Shown here: positions 46,086 through 54,025 of the stretch, in pieces | How positions within the stretch are numbered: the first letter of the stretch is position 1 | Layout: each line of letters starts with the position of its first letter | NCBI GenBank assembly: GCA_947460245.1 | Contig: CANHGL010000004.1 | Location: forward strand, 1 to 64,000 | DNA: 64,000 nucleotides | Direction of reading: 5' to 3' | Source: Sphingobacteriales bacterium | GTDB lineage: Bacteria; Bacteroidota; Bacteroidia; Chitinophagales; JADIYW01 | Translations under genes and position numbers: made by a program | Notes under the pieces: generated by a model | Told to the model about the DNA's origin: nothing | Databases searched by the model: none | The model's input: the letters and a program-made list of their open reading frames with translations, nothing else

Positions 46086-46895
46086 ATGGATAATCAGTTT
46101 TTTAATAAATACGGTCCCTGGGCAATTGTGACAGGTGCATCGAGCGGAATAGGTGTGGAGTTTGCCCATCAATTGGCAGCGAAAGGGTTGAATCTGATAC
46201 TGGTAGCCAGAAGAAAGAACTTGCTTGAAGAGGTCTCGTCCGATCTCATAGCAAAGTATAATATTGAGTGTAAAATCCTGGAGGCTGATCTAACTGTAGA
46301 TGGGTTTTTTAATGAAGTGCTTTTAGCTTCGAATGGATTGGATGTTGGTTTATTGGTAAATAATGCAGGGATGAATTGTGAAGGTGATTTTTATCGTGGA
46401 AGTTTAGACAGGAACCTGAATATGATTCAGCTGAATGTGAAAGCTCCATTTGTTTTGGCTTATGAGTACGGGAAGCAATTTTCAAAGAAGGGAAAAGGCG
46501 GTATTATTTTTACATCTTCCATTAGTGGATTTAACGCTCATCCTTATTTATCTCATTATGCGGCAACAAAGGCATATATATTATCGTTAGCTGAGAGTAT
46601 GAATTATGAGTTCAAGGATAAGAATATTGATGTTTTGGCATTATGTCCTGGTATGACTAAATCAGAGATGACAAAGGGGTTAAAAGAAGGACCTATGCTT
46701 ATGGCAGCAGCTCCAGTAGTAAAAGCAGCCCTAGATAATTTAGGTAAAAAAGCATATGAAGTTCCGGGATGGATTAATAAGGCCCAGGTGTTTTTAAATA
46801 CAAGGATTCTAAATAGAAATGGCGCGAGAAATCTTTCGGGTGCAATCTTAAAAAAATTCCTTCCTGGTGTTAATAGAAAAAAGAAAAATTCCTAA
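46086..46895 (+). CDS. Short-chain dehydrogenase/reductase
   Basis: A 269-residue NAD(P)-dependent oxidoreductase of the SDR superfamily. The cofactor loop VTGASSGIGVEFA is at residues 16-28, followed by NNAGM, the catalytic Ser in FTSSISGF, and the YAATKAY motif with catalytic Tyr and Lys. LALCPGMTKSEM is the conserved PG segment. The overall form is of the 17-beta-hydroxysteroid dehydrogenase/acyl-ketoreductase-like group (DltE-like). The substrate cannot be told. Its stop overlaps the rhomboid ATG (TAATG), so the two are co-translated. Confidence 0.9.
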   Translation: MDNQFFNKYGPWAIVTGASSGIGVEFAHQLAAKGLNLILVARRKNLLEEVSSDLIAKYNIECKILEADLTVDGFFNEVLLASNGLDVGLLVNNAGMNCEGDFYRGSLDRNLNMIQLNVKAPFVLAYEYGKQFSKKGKGGIIFTSSISGFNAHPYLSHYAATKAYILSLAESMNYEFKDKNIDVLALCPGMTKSEMTKGLKEGPMLMAAAPVVKAALDNLGKKAYEVPGWINKAQVFLNTRILNRNGARNLSGAILKKFLPGVNRKKKNS

Positions 46896-47500
46896 TGATT
46901 ACATTTCTCCTTATAGGTATCACCGTAGTTGTAAGTTTGTTGGCTTTCTCCAATGAAGATATACAGCGCAAACTTATATTCAACCCTTTTGTAATAGATA
47001 AGCGGAAAGAATACTTTCGATTTATTACGTCAGGTTTTATACATGCAGACTGGATGCATCTGGCATTCAATATGTATGCATTGTATTTATTTGGACGTGT
47101 TGTTGAACAATCCTTTATTCAAATCTTTCAAAATCTAGGAGCAATACTCTTTGTGGTATTATATTTTTCTGCATTAATAATGAGCGCTACATTTTCGTTT
47201 TACAAGCACAAGGAAAATCCTGGATATAATGCATTAGGTGCTTCCGGAGCTGTCTCGGCAATTTTATTTGCTAGTATAATTCTCTTCCCGGGTCAGCGTC
47301 TGATGATTTTCCCAATACCGTTTTTCATTCCGTCTTATATAGTCGGACCATTATATTTATTGTACTCCTACTACATGGGAAGAAGAGGTTTGGATAATGT
47401 TGGCCATGATGCTCATTTTTTTGGTGCCCTTTGGGGGGCTTTATTTGTTTTACTCTTGTGGCACGATGCCTGGAAGAATTTTATTTCACAGTTATTTTAA
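46895..47500 (+). CDS. Rhomboid-family intramembrane serine protease
   Basis: A 201-residue membrane protease with about six helices. The conserved HADWMHLAFNMYALYLFG (H..W.H...N..) segment stabilises the fold, ALGASGAVSAILFA carries the catalytic Ser in GASG, and GHDAHFFGALWG carries the catalytic His. It cleaves transmembrane substrates. It starts at an ATG that overlaps the stop of the SDR gene, and the threonine aldolase gene follows 9 nt later, so SDR, rhomboid and aldolase form an operon. The substrate is unknown. Confidence 0.93.
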   Translation: MITFLLIGITVVVSLLAFSNEDIQRKLIFNPFVIDKRKEYFRFITSGFIHADWMHLAFNMYALYLFGRVVEQSFIQIFQNLGAILFVVLYFSALIMSATFSFYKHKENPGYNALGASGAVSAILFASIILFPGQRLMIFPIPFFIPSYIVGPLYLLYSYYMGRRGLDNVGHDAHFFGALWGALFVLLLWHDAWKNFISQLF

Positions 47501-47509
47501 GATTTTTAC

Positions 47510-48556
47510 ATGGAGACCGTTAAAAGTTTTATTGATTTAAGAAGCGATACCGTTACGCACCCTAATGAGGGCATGAAGCAAGCAATGTTCGCTGCCAAGG
47601 TTGGAGATGATGTTTTTGGTGAAGATCCTTCAATCAATGAATTGGAAGCAAGGTGCGCTGCTATTTTTGGGCATGAAGCAGCCTTATTTTGTGCAAGTGG
47701 TACTATGGCAAATCAGATTGCCATAAAGACGCACACACAACCAATGGATGAAATTATTCTGGATAAAACTGCTCATATTTATTATTACGAAACTGCAGGG
47801 TATGCATTCCATTCCGGAGTTTCTGTGAAATTAGTAGATGGCAACAGAGGGATTATTACTGCAGCTCAAGTGGTTGAGAATATTCAACCGGATTTCGACT
47901 GGCTTCCTAAAACAAGTTTAGTTTGCCTGGAGAATACCGCTAATAAAGGAGGAGGAAGTTGTTATGAGCTTTCTTCTATCATAGAGATTAAATCAGTGTG
48001 TGATAAGCACGGACTAAAACTACATATGGATGGTGCTCGTCTGTTTAATGCAATTGTAGCAAAGCAGTATACGACTCTAGAGGTAGGGAGTTTATTAGAT
48101 TCCATTTCTCTTTGTTTTTCTAAAGGATTGGGCGCTCCGGTTGGAAGTGTGCTTATTGGTAACAGAGCATTTATTCGTAAGGCGAGAAGGGTACGTAAAG
48201 CTTTTGGAGGCGGTATGCGTCAAGCGGGATTTCTTGCGGCAGCTTGTATGTATGCATTGGATAATAATATTCAGCGGCTAGCTCAGGATCATACTCATGC
48301 TCAGCAAATTGCTGATACCTTATCGAAGTTGACCTGGGTAGAAGCTATACTGCCTCCCGAAACCAATATCTTAATCTTTGAAATAAAGGAATCTGAAACA
48401 TCTGTAGATGAAGTACTTCTCTTTCTTAAGAATAATAATATTTTAGCCACTCAGTTTGGCAAACATCAGATTAGAATGGTTACCCATTTGGATGTTTCCG
48501 GGTATAGTATAGATAAGGTTTGTTCCGTTTTAACATCGTTCCAACAGCTTATGTAG
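47510..48556 (+). CDS. ltaE: Low-specificity L-threonine aldolase
   Basis: A 348-residue PLP enzyme cleaving L-threonine (and allo-threonine) to glycine and acetaldehyde. The N-terminal IDLRSDTVTHP and VGDDVFGEDPSINELE are the family signature. The cofactor lysine lies in SLCFSKGLGAPVGSVL, and HMDGARLFNAIVA carries the PLP-contacting Asp. It is the last gene of the SDR-rhomboid-aldolase operon. Its final six codons (from TTCCAACAG to the stop) are inside the duplicated 160-bp unit, so copy 1 of that unit begins in the gene itself. Confidence 0.95.
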   Translation: METVKSFIDLRSDTVTHPNEGMKQAMFAAKVGDDVFGEDPSINELEARCAAIFGHEAALFCASGTMANQIAIKTHTQPMDEIILDKTAHIYYYETAGYAFHSGVSVKLVDGNRGIITAAQVVENIQPDFDWLPKTSLVCLENTANKGGGSCYELSSIIEIKSVCDKHGLKLHMDGARLFNAIVAKQYTTLEVGSLLDSISLCFSKGLGAPVGSVLIGNRAFIRKARRVRKAFGGGMRQAGFLAAACMYALDNNIQRLAQDHTHAQQIADTLSKLTWVEAILPPETNILIFEIKESETSVDEVLLFLKNNNILATQFGKHQIRMVTHLDVSGYSIDKVCSVLTSFQQLM

Positions 48557-48697
48557 TACTTTCCACTACTTTTTTTTCATAAATCACACTATTTCAGACA
48601 TAAGTAACGAAGCCTATCTTTGTTATAAGAAATTCATAAAAACCCCAACGGATCTGGAAAATGGAAATATAGAAACCCCCTTGAACATTTTCTACTT
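48538..48697 (+). repeat. Tandem intergenic repeat, copy 1 (160 bp)
   Basis: Begins in the last codons of ltaE and reaches the A-run before the first terminator. Copy 2 is 238-239 bp downstream. Only three differences separate the two: C/T at 48564 versus 48802, one extra A in copy 2 after CCCC, and G/A at 48663 versus 48902. The direct attachment to ltaE shows this copy is the ancestral one. Confidence 0.92.
48592..48622 (+). promoter_or_regulatory. Promoter-like sequence in repeat copy 1
   Basis: TTTC (48592-48595), 19-nt spacer, TATCTTTG (48615-48622). The -7 element is perfect; the -33 differs from TTTG at one base. Confidence 0.5.
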
Positions 48698-48734
48698 ACA
48701 AAAAAAAACAGCACCAATGAGGTGCTGTTTTTTT
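48627..48734 (+). ncRNA. Putative small RNA, copy 1
   Basis: Predicted transcript of about 108 nt from just after the -7 element to the end of the first terminator. It has no open frame beyond three codons. It contains an internal stem (TGGAAAAT at 48655-48662 with ATTTTCTA at 48687-48694, 8 bp with one G-U pair) and a C-rich loop (ACCCCC). The 5' end of the transcript is an estimate from the promoter pattern. It is not recognised as any known RNA family. An alternative is that it is only the leader or 3' region of ltaE. Confidence 0.5.
48707..48734 (+). terminator. Intrinsic terminator after repeat copy 1
   Basis: A 9-bp stem (AACAGCACC / GGTGCTGTT) with loop AATGA, followed by T-run. An A-run precedes it. 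Confidence 0.9.
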
Positions 48735-48775
48735 GTTCCGGAAGAATAATTAAAGATGAGATATATATTCAGGAA

Positions 48776-48936
48776 GTTCCAACAGCTTATGTAGTACTTT
48801 CTACTACTTTTTTTTCATAAATCACACTATTTCAGACATAAGTAACGAAGCCTATCTTTGTTATAAGAAATTCATAAAAACCCCAAACGGATCTGGAAAA
48901 TAGAAATATAGAAACCCCCTTGAACATTTTCTACTT
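48776..48936 (+). repeat. Tandem intergenic repeat, copy 2 (161 bp)
   Basis: Nearly identical to 48538-48697 and starting with a relic of the ltaE 3' end (TTCCAACAGCTTATGTAG), which is out of place here and shows that this copy is the derived one. The copies are separated by a 78-nt segment holding the first terminator. Confidence 0.92.
48830..48860 (+). promoter_or_regulatory. Promoter-like sequence in repeat copy 2
   Basis: TTTC (48830-48833), 19-nt spacer, TATCTTTG (48853-48860); identical to copy 1. Confidence 0.5.
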
Positions 48937-48969
48937 TCAAAAAAAAGCACCTTGTTGGTGCTTTTTTTT
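48865..48969 (+). ncRNA. Putative small RNA, copy 2
   Basis: Predicted transcript of about 105 nt with the same internal stem (48894-48901 with 48926-48933) and its own terminator. Both differences from copy 1 within the transcript fall outside the stem. The ATG present in copy 1 is lost here, which argues against a coding function. Confidence 0.5.
48941..48969. terminator. Terminator after repeat copy 2, shared with the convergent oxidase-subunit gene
   Basis: Stem AAGCACC / GGTGCTT (7 bp, extended by A-T pairs) with loop TTGTT, with T-runs on both strands. The same GCACC/GGTGC core as the first terminator but a different loop and outer stem. It also lies at the stop codon of the convergent gene. 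Confidence 0.88.
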
Positions 48970-49591
48970 ATCCAAGAAGTATAAAGAAAAATAATAGATA
49001 TATCCAGGTAATGCCTAAAAAATGCCAAAAAATAGAAAACAATCGAAGCTGTGATTGTATTATGGGGTCTGTAAAGTAAACAACTGATGTAGCATAGTCT
49101 TTTAGTAAGGGATGACTTTTTGATAAAAAGAATACAAGAAAAACCATTGCTCCTAGTACGTGTATAGCATGAATCCCTGATATCACATAAAGATAGCTTG
49201 AGGAGTGATGGGAGAGGGTGTATCCGGAATTATATAATGCCAGCCATCCAGTAACCTGACCGACCATAAATAAAATGCCCAATCCTAGAATAAGTAGCAA
49301 GGCTGATTTATATTGATTAAATCTATCTTCGGTATAATAAAGCTGAGATAATACTAAAGTTAAGCTACTACCCATAAGTACAAGCGTGTTCCAATAAAAT
49401 AAAACGGGAAGCCTTACAGGCGCTTGCTGGTTTTTTATACTGCTAAAAAAATATAAAATGGTTAGTCCAATAAACATAATGGATATCCCACTAATACTGA
49501 AGTATAGCAACCATTTATAGTTTCTGTATTTCTTTTGGATAATACCCTCGTATATTTTTGTCTCATCTCTGGTTTGTAGCTTACCTTCCAT
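48968..49591 (-). CDS. Heme-copper oxidase subunit III-like protein (orphan)
   Basis: A 207-residue membrane protein with five or more helices and the subunit III (CoxC/CyoC-like) pattern. SGIHAIHVLGAM is the conserved helix with paired His, and LFSIFWHFLGITWIYLLFFF is the near-universal final helix. Subunit III does not bind redox centres but supports proton uptake and stability of the oxidase. No subunit I, II or IV gene is adjacent, which is unusual for a stand-alone member; the other subunits must be elsewhere. It uses the terminator of repeat copy 2 and is followed upstream by the Fur-family gene. Confidence 0.88.
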   Translation of the reverse strand: MEGKLQTRDETKIYEGIIQKKYRNYKWLLYFSISGISIMFIGLTILYFFSSIKNQQAPVRLPVLFYWNTLVLMGSSLTLVLSQLYYTEDRFNQYKSALLLILGLGILFMVGQVTGWLALYNSGYTLSHHSSSYLYVISGIHAIHVLGAMVFLVFFLSKSHPLLKDYATSVVYFTDPIIQSQLRLFSIFWHFLGITWIYLLFFFILLG

Positions 49592-49638
49592 AACTTATAG
49601 ACGAATTAGTACTCAAAATGTTTTTGGAATATTGAATT

Positions 49639-50055
49639 TTATTCATTGCAAGTAGCACAAATACCGTCTATAAGTAGATTTGCATTTTCCATTTTGTATT
49701 TTTTTGGCAACTGTAGTTTTGGTATTTCCAATGTATGCAAGCATTCAATTTTCTCACATTGCTTACATTTAAAGTGCACATGATGGTCATCGTGTGTGTG
49801 TGCCGTACCTTCATGATGGCATAGCGCATACTTTGCAACTCCGGAATCATCTGGAATTTTATGTAATAGCCCATTTTCTAAAAAGGAGCTCAGTGTTCTG
49901 TAAATGGTAACGCGATCAAATTTCTTATCATACTTAGCTTCCAGGTCTGCATGTGTGAGTGCTTTTTTGTGTGTCTGGAATAAGCTGAGTATTTCCACTC
50001 TTACTTTAGTAATGCGTAAGTTATGGTGTTTCAGGGTGTTATTTATTAGATTCAT
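49639..50055 (-). CDS. Fur-family transcription regulator, possibly Zur-like
   Basis: A 138-residue metal-dependent repressor. The open frame runs to 50112, but ATG at 50055 (MNLINNTLKHHNLRITKVR) fits the Fur N-terminus and the position of the promoter. The winged-helix part is about 1-80, with DRVTIYRTLSSFLENGLLHKI. The dimerisation part has His-rich HTHDDHHVHFKC and Cys pairs C-x-x-C (KCKQC) and CATC near the end for structural zinc. The His-rich loop and divergent MerC gene suggest zinc or another divalent metal rather than iron, but this is not proved. It is divergently transcribed from merC-like. Confidence 0.88.
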   Translation of the reverse strand: MNLINNTLKHHNLRITKVRVEILSLFQTHKKALTHADLEAKYDKKFDRVTIYRTLSSFLENGLLHKIPDDSGVAKYALCHHEGTAHTHDDHHVHFKCKQCEKIECLHTLEIPKLQLPKKYKMENANLLIDGICATCNE

Positions 50056-50071
50056 GAGGATGGATTTACAA

Positions 50072-50088
50072 TTGCAATTATGTTGCAA
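50072..50088. promoter_or_regulatory. Dyad TTGCAA-N5-TTGCAA in the divergent promoter region (possible operator)
   Basis: Two copies of the self-complementary hexamer TTGCAA with a 5-nt spacer. It overlaps the -7 element and start site of the Fur-family gene and lies inside the MerC-like promoter, so one bound dimer could shut both. Confidence 0.5.
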
Positions 50089-50104
50089 AAATACCGTATA
50101 TTTG
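50072..50104 (+). promoter_or_regulatory. Promoter of the MerC-like gene
   Basis: TTG (50072-50074), 22-nt spacer, TATATTTG (50097-50104), 55 nt before the GTG start. The spacer contains most of the TTGCAA dyad. Confidence 0.48.
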
Positions 50105-50112
50105 AACTTCAA
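50086..50112 (-). promoter_or_regulatory. Promoter of the Fur-family gene
   Basis: Minus strand: TTG (50110-50112), 16-nt spacer, TATTTTTG (50086-50093). It places the start of transcription near 50081, inside the dyad, about 26 nt before the ATG. Confidence 0.5.
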
Positions 50113-50119
50113 GAGTTGT

Positions 50120-50135
50120 TAAAACAATTGTTTTA
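50120..50135. promoter_or_regulatory. 16-bp perfect palindrome in the MerC-like leader
   Basis: TAAAACAATTGTTTTA is a perfect palindrome lying after the putative merC-like start of transcription. It could be a second regulator site or an RNA hairpin. Confidence 0.4.
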
Positions 50136-50158
50136 GCTCCTGCCAAAATAAACAAAAA

Positions 50159-50551
50159 GTGCATAACAATACACACCACCATCATCATTATTCTGAAAAG
50201 ATTTCTGTCTTTTTATCTGTTTTATGTGCGGTGCATTGTATCATCACTCCAATTTTGATGGTCGTATTACCGGTAGCTGGTATCTATTTTGAAAAATACC
50301 ATTGGGTAGAATACATTATTTTTTCAAGTGTTTTCTTTTTGGGTACTTCTGCTATACTACACGGATATAAATTTCACCACAAGAATAAGATTCCTGCTTT
50401 TATATTCATTTTTGGTCTGATACTGTTGTGTACTTCTTCCGTATTAAGGGTAATATTTGACATCAATGATGTTTCTGCACATTTTATGAGTGCAATAGGT
50501 GGAATCGCCTGCGGAGTAGGTCAGTTGTATAATCTAAAGCTGATTAATTAG
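50159..50551 (+). CDS. MerC-domain membrane protein
   Basis: A 130-residue protein with four hydrophobic helices of the MerC family. The N-terminus is a His-rich tail (MHNNTHHHHHYSEK), and the first helix has the cysteine pair spaced C-x4-C (VLCAVHCI) that is the metal-binding feature of MerC. The start is GTG at 50159. Classic MerC imports mercury; Bacteroidota relatives next to Fur-family genes are likely to handle zinc or another divalent metal, which is inference from context. It is divergent from the Fur-family gene and shares its control region. Confidence 0.85.
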   Translation: MHNNTHHHHHYSEKISVFLSVLCAVHCIITPILMVVLPVAGIYFEKYHWVEYIIFSSVFFLGTSAILHGYKFHHKNKIPAFIFIFGLILLCTSSVLRVIFDINDVSAHFMSAIGGIACGVGQLYNLKLIN

Positions 50552-51474
50552 TCGGCTTCGTTCTCCGATTCTGCCTCACTTAAATCTTCTCCTTGTTGGA
50601 ATAATTCAAAGAGTTCTTTCAATTGACTTGCTTTTTCAATATTTCCACTTTGATCGTAACAAGTCAGTTGATTAAATAGCAACGTTTTTAGGATATCCAT
50701 ATTATTACATGGAGAGAAGAACTTTGGATGCGTCTTTACCTTCATCTGCTCGAGGTAATGGCTGATTTCAATTCTGGAAAAAGCAATTCCCTTATTTAAT
50801 GGATTGATGTAAAACATCACATTTTTCTCCTGATCCTTACTATCCAACTCATCTTGTTGTAAATGTTTTCGGCAGTATGCCATGATAAAGTGATAGGGGA
50901 GATTTACTCCATAAATAGGCAAATCGTTTTTTTGAGCTAAAATAAGATAGATAATACTTAAAGTCAATGAATTTCCTTTCTTGCTATCTAACACATTATT
51001 GATATATCCCAATTCAGGTTCTAGTTGTTGAGATTGATTACCAAAAAAACCGTGTAACTGAAAAAACACATGATTCATTACGTGTGCTTCTTCCAATGGT
51101 GATAACGCCGGATTTAATTCAATCCATATAGCTTTGGAAAGTATTTCTATTTTTTGTGTAATCTTAAATTCATCCAAATCGGGATATTGGAATTTGGCAA
51201 CAATCAGCGCTCCTTCGAGAAGATCTTCTCCATCTTTTTGTATCCACTTTATTAGTCTGTCTTTTACATTGGAGAATTGAATCTTATTGATAAGATCTTC
51301 TAGTCTCGTTTGTATCAGCTGATTCTCGGATGTTTCCCATGCAGATTCCAGAAGAGGAATGCCTTCTATTCCTAAAGAAAATAATTTATCGGTAACATGA
51401 TTATAGACTTCACTGTCATTGTCATCCAATAAAGTGATGAGTGCTTTAAATTCTGTATCAGAGATAGGCTGCAC
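50548..51474 (-). CDS. SirB1-like transglutaminase-fold protein
   Basis: A 308-residue soluble protein of the SirB1/transglutaminase-like family. LDSKKGNSLTLSIIYLILAQKN corresponds to the R/K-K-G-N-x-L-x-L-S hallmark, and a GVNLPYHFIMAY segment follows. The typical cysteine of true transglutaminases is not evident in this part, so enzymatic activity is doubtful. The N-terminal part (about 1-90) looks helical and HEAT-like. The gene is 17 nt downstream of topA, in the same direction, and overlaps the end of merC-like by 4 bases. The role is not established. Confidence 0.82.
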   Translation of the reverse strand: MQPISDTEFKALITLLDDNDSEVYNHVTDKLFSLGIEGIPLLESAWETSENQLIQTRLEDLINKIQFSNVKDRLIKWIQKDGEDLLEGALIVAKFQYPDLDEFKITQKIEILSKAIWIELNPALSPLEEAHVMNHVFFQLHGFFGNQSQQLEPELGYINNVLDSKKGNSLTLSIIYLILAQKNDLPIYGVNLPYHFIMAYCRKHLQQDELDSKDQEKNVMFYINPLNKGIAFSRIEISHYLEQMKVKTHPKFFSPCNNMDILKTLLFNQLTCYDQSGNIEKASQLKELFELFQQGEDLSEAESENEAD

Positions 51475-51491
51475 GTTTATATTTCTTTAGA

Positions 51492-53822
51492 TTACTTTTT
51501 TTTCTTAGGAAATTTTCTTTTAGGTTTATCAGCACTATTGGTGATGATATCTTCTATCTCTTGCAGTGTAAGGGATTTAGCATCTGTATTTTTAGGAATT
51601 TTATAGTTTTCTTTCCCTTTGCTGATGTAAGGGCCCCATCTTCCATTCAAAACCTGAATTTCGCCAAAATCAAGAATTAGACGGTTTGCATCTTTTTCCA
51701 ATTTTTCAGAGTAAAGTTCCTTAGCGCGATCCAGGGTAATTGTATATGGATCATCTTCTTTTTTCAGAGATACGAAAGTTGAACCCACTTGTATGTAAGG
51801 GCCAAATCGACCAATATTTACTTTTACTTTTAACTCACCAATGTCACCTATTTCTCTTGGAAGATTAAAAAGTGTCATTGCATCATCTAAACTGATGGTT
51901 TCTATGCTTTGGCCGGCCTGCAGTTTTGCATATCTTGGCTTCTCCTCATCTTCATTAACGCCAATTTGTATCATCGGACCATATCGGCCTAGCTTTGCAA
52001 TTACGGGTTTGCCGCTTTTTGGGTCCATACCCAATGCCCGTTCTCCGGTAACATAATCTGTATTCCCTTCTGACGCTTCTATCTCTTTATGAAAAGGTTT
52101 ATAAAACTGTTTGAGTAGATTGCTCCATTCTTTTCTGCCCTCTGCTACTTCATCAAAATCTTTTTCCATTTCTGCAGTAAAGCTATAGTCCATTACACGG
52201 GTAAAGTTTTCCATGAGATAGTCTGTTACCAAACTGCCGATATCTGTTGGCAATAGTTTACCCTTTAATGAGCCCGTATTTTCCTGAAGTGTTTCCTTGG
52301 TAATTTCTTTTTTATCGGATAAGTCGAGTTTTCTATAGGTACGAGGTAATCCTTCTCTTTCTCCCTTAACTACATATTCTCTATTTTGAATAGTTGATAT
52401 AGTAGGTGCAAATGTGGATGGTCTGCCTATACCCAATTCCTCCAATTTTTTAATAAGACTGGCTTCTGTGTAGCGCGCAGGGGGTTGAGAAAAACGCTGA
52501 CGTGCCTCAATGTTTCTGTATGATAAATCCTGACCTACACTCAATGGTGGCAACATTCCCGCTTCTTCTCCGTCTTCTTTTTGTTCATCATCATCTGTAC
52601 CTTCTATATATACTTTTAGGAATCCATCAAATTTCAGCACTTCTCCCTCGGCATTAAATTTCTCTTTTCTATTAGATATATCAATACGGGCAGTTGTTTT
52701 CTCCAGCTTTGCATTGCTCATTTGTGAGGCAATAGTCCTTTTCCAAATAAGCGTGTATAATTTTTGTTCATCAGAATTATTGCCTTCATTCATATTCTCT
52801 ATATACGTAGGTCTAATGGCCTCGTGGGCTTCCTGCGCATTTGAGTTTTTGGAGGCATATTGCTTTTTATTGGAGTATTCCTTTCCAAATTCCTTACTTA
52901 CATAGGATTCAATACTATCCATCGCCATTTCAGAAAGATTAGGAGAGTCTGTTCTCATATAAGTAATCTTTCCGGATTCGTATAGTTTCTGTGCTACAGA
53001 CATTGTTCTGGAGACAGAGAATCCTATTTTTCTACTGGCTTCCTGTTGTAGGGTAGAAGTAGTGAAAGGTGCCGCAGGTCCCTTTTGTGTAGGTTTTACC
53101 TGGATATCGCTGATTTTGAAAGCTGCTTTTTTACAGTCTTCCAGAAATTGTAAGGCTACTTCTTCTGTTTTTATTTTTTCAGAAAGCTCTGCTTTAAAAA
53201 TTTTATTACTTTTTCCATTTTGGTCCGCAATAAAATAAGCTACAATCTTGTAAAAAGATTCGGAGGCAAAATTGTTAATTTCTCTTTCGCGCTCAACCAC
53301 TAATCGAACTGCAACAGATTGTACTCTCCCGGCAGATAAAGTTCTTCTTCCGAGTTTCTTCCATAAAACAGGAGAGAGCTCAAATCCCACTACACGATCC
53401 AGTACCCGGCGGGCCTGCTGCGCATAAAATAAATTCTGATCCAGCAGTCGGGGTTTTGCCACTGCTTTTTTGATGGCAGGAGCAGTAATCTCATTAAAAA
53501 CAATTCGTTTGGTAGTGTCTTTATTAAGGTTCAGTACTTCACACAAGTGCCAGGATATAGCTTCACCCTCGCGGTCCTCATCCGTTGCCAGCCAAACTTC
53601 TGCCTTTTTAGAGAGCTTCTGCAGCTCTTTTACAACTTGTTCCTTGTCTTCGGATATAATATAGGAGGGTTGAAAATTATTTTCTATATCAACGCCCATT
53701 CCTTTCTTGGCTAAATCACGGATATGGCCATAGCAAGACTTCACTATAAAATCTTCCCCAAGAATCTTTTCAATTGTTTTTGCTTTTGCCGGTGACTCAA
53801 CTATCAGTAAATTCTTTGCCAT
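51492..53822 (-). CDS. topA: DNA topoisomerase I
   Basis: A 776-residue type IA topoisomerase that relaxes negative supercoils. The TOPRIM domain (about 1-115) has VESPAKAKTIEKIL and TDEDREGEAISWH. The active-site tyrosine is Tyr288 in ITYMRTDSP. After the core (to about 570), the C-terminal part carries repeated GRYGP/GRFGPYIQVG/GRWGPYISKG units of the Topo_C_Rpt type in place of zinc fingers; at least three are visible. The C-terminus is a Lys-rich KRKFPKKKK tail. It heads an operon with the SirB1-like gene. Confidence 0.96.
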   Translation of the reverse strand: MAKNLLIVESPAKAKTIEKILGEDFIVKSCYGHIRDLAKKGMGVDIENNFQPSYIISEDKEQVVKELQKLSKKAEVWLATDEDREGEAISWHLCEVLNLNKDTTKRIVFNEITAPAIKKAVAKPRLLDQNLFYAQQARRVLDRVVGFELSPVLWKKLGRRTLSAGRVQSVAVRLVVEREREINNFASESFYKIVAYFIADQNGKSNKIFKAELSEKIKTEEVALQFLEDCKKAAFKISDIQVKPTQKGPAAPFTTSTLQQEASRKIGFSVSRTMSVAQKLYESGKITYMRTDSPNLSEMAMDSIESYVSKEFGKEYSNKKQYASKNSNAQEAHEAIRPTYIENMNEGNNSDEQKLYTLIWKRTIASQMSNAKLEKTTARIDISNRKEKFNAEGEVLKFDGFLKVYIEGTDDDEQKEDGEEAGMLPPLSVGQDLSYRNIEARQRFSQPPARYTEASLIKKLEELGIGRPSTFAPTISTIQNREYVVKGEREGLPRTYRKLDLSDKKEITKETLQENTGSLKGKLLPTDIGSLVTDYLMENFTRVMDYSFTAEMEKDFDEVAEGRKEWSNLLKQFYKPFHKEIEASEGNTDYVTGERALGMDPKSGKPVIAKLGRYGPMIQIGVNEDEEKPRYAKLQAGQSIETISLDDAMTLFNLPREIGDIGELKVKVNIGRFGPYIQVGSTFVSLKKEDDPYTITLDRAKELYSEKLEKDANRLILDFGEIQVLNGRWGPYISKGKENYKIPKNTDAKSLTLQEIEDIITNSADKPKRKFPKKKK

Positions 53823-54025
53823 GTTCTTTTTGGTGTTTTGTATTAGTATAGAGTATTTTGTGGTTCAGCAGATTAACAAAGAGGTTGTTTTGTGGCCGGT
53901 TCATTAAGTGCAATTTGCGCTATACTATCTACTTCGACCCGCAAATAAAACTAAATTTTCCATTTTGTTCATCATAAATCAAATTCTTTTCATGTATTAA
54001 TACGTATTTTTACTAAAATTTTGAC

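Noticed and set aside
48538..48936. The duplicated unit as a CRISPR array
   Set aside because: Only two units of 160 bp, separated by 78 nt that holds a terminator, and no cas genes nearby.
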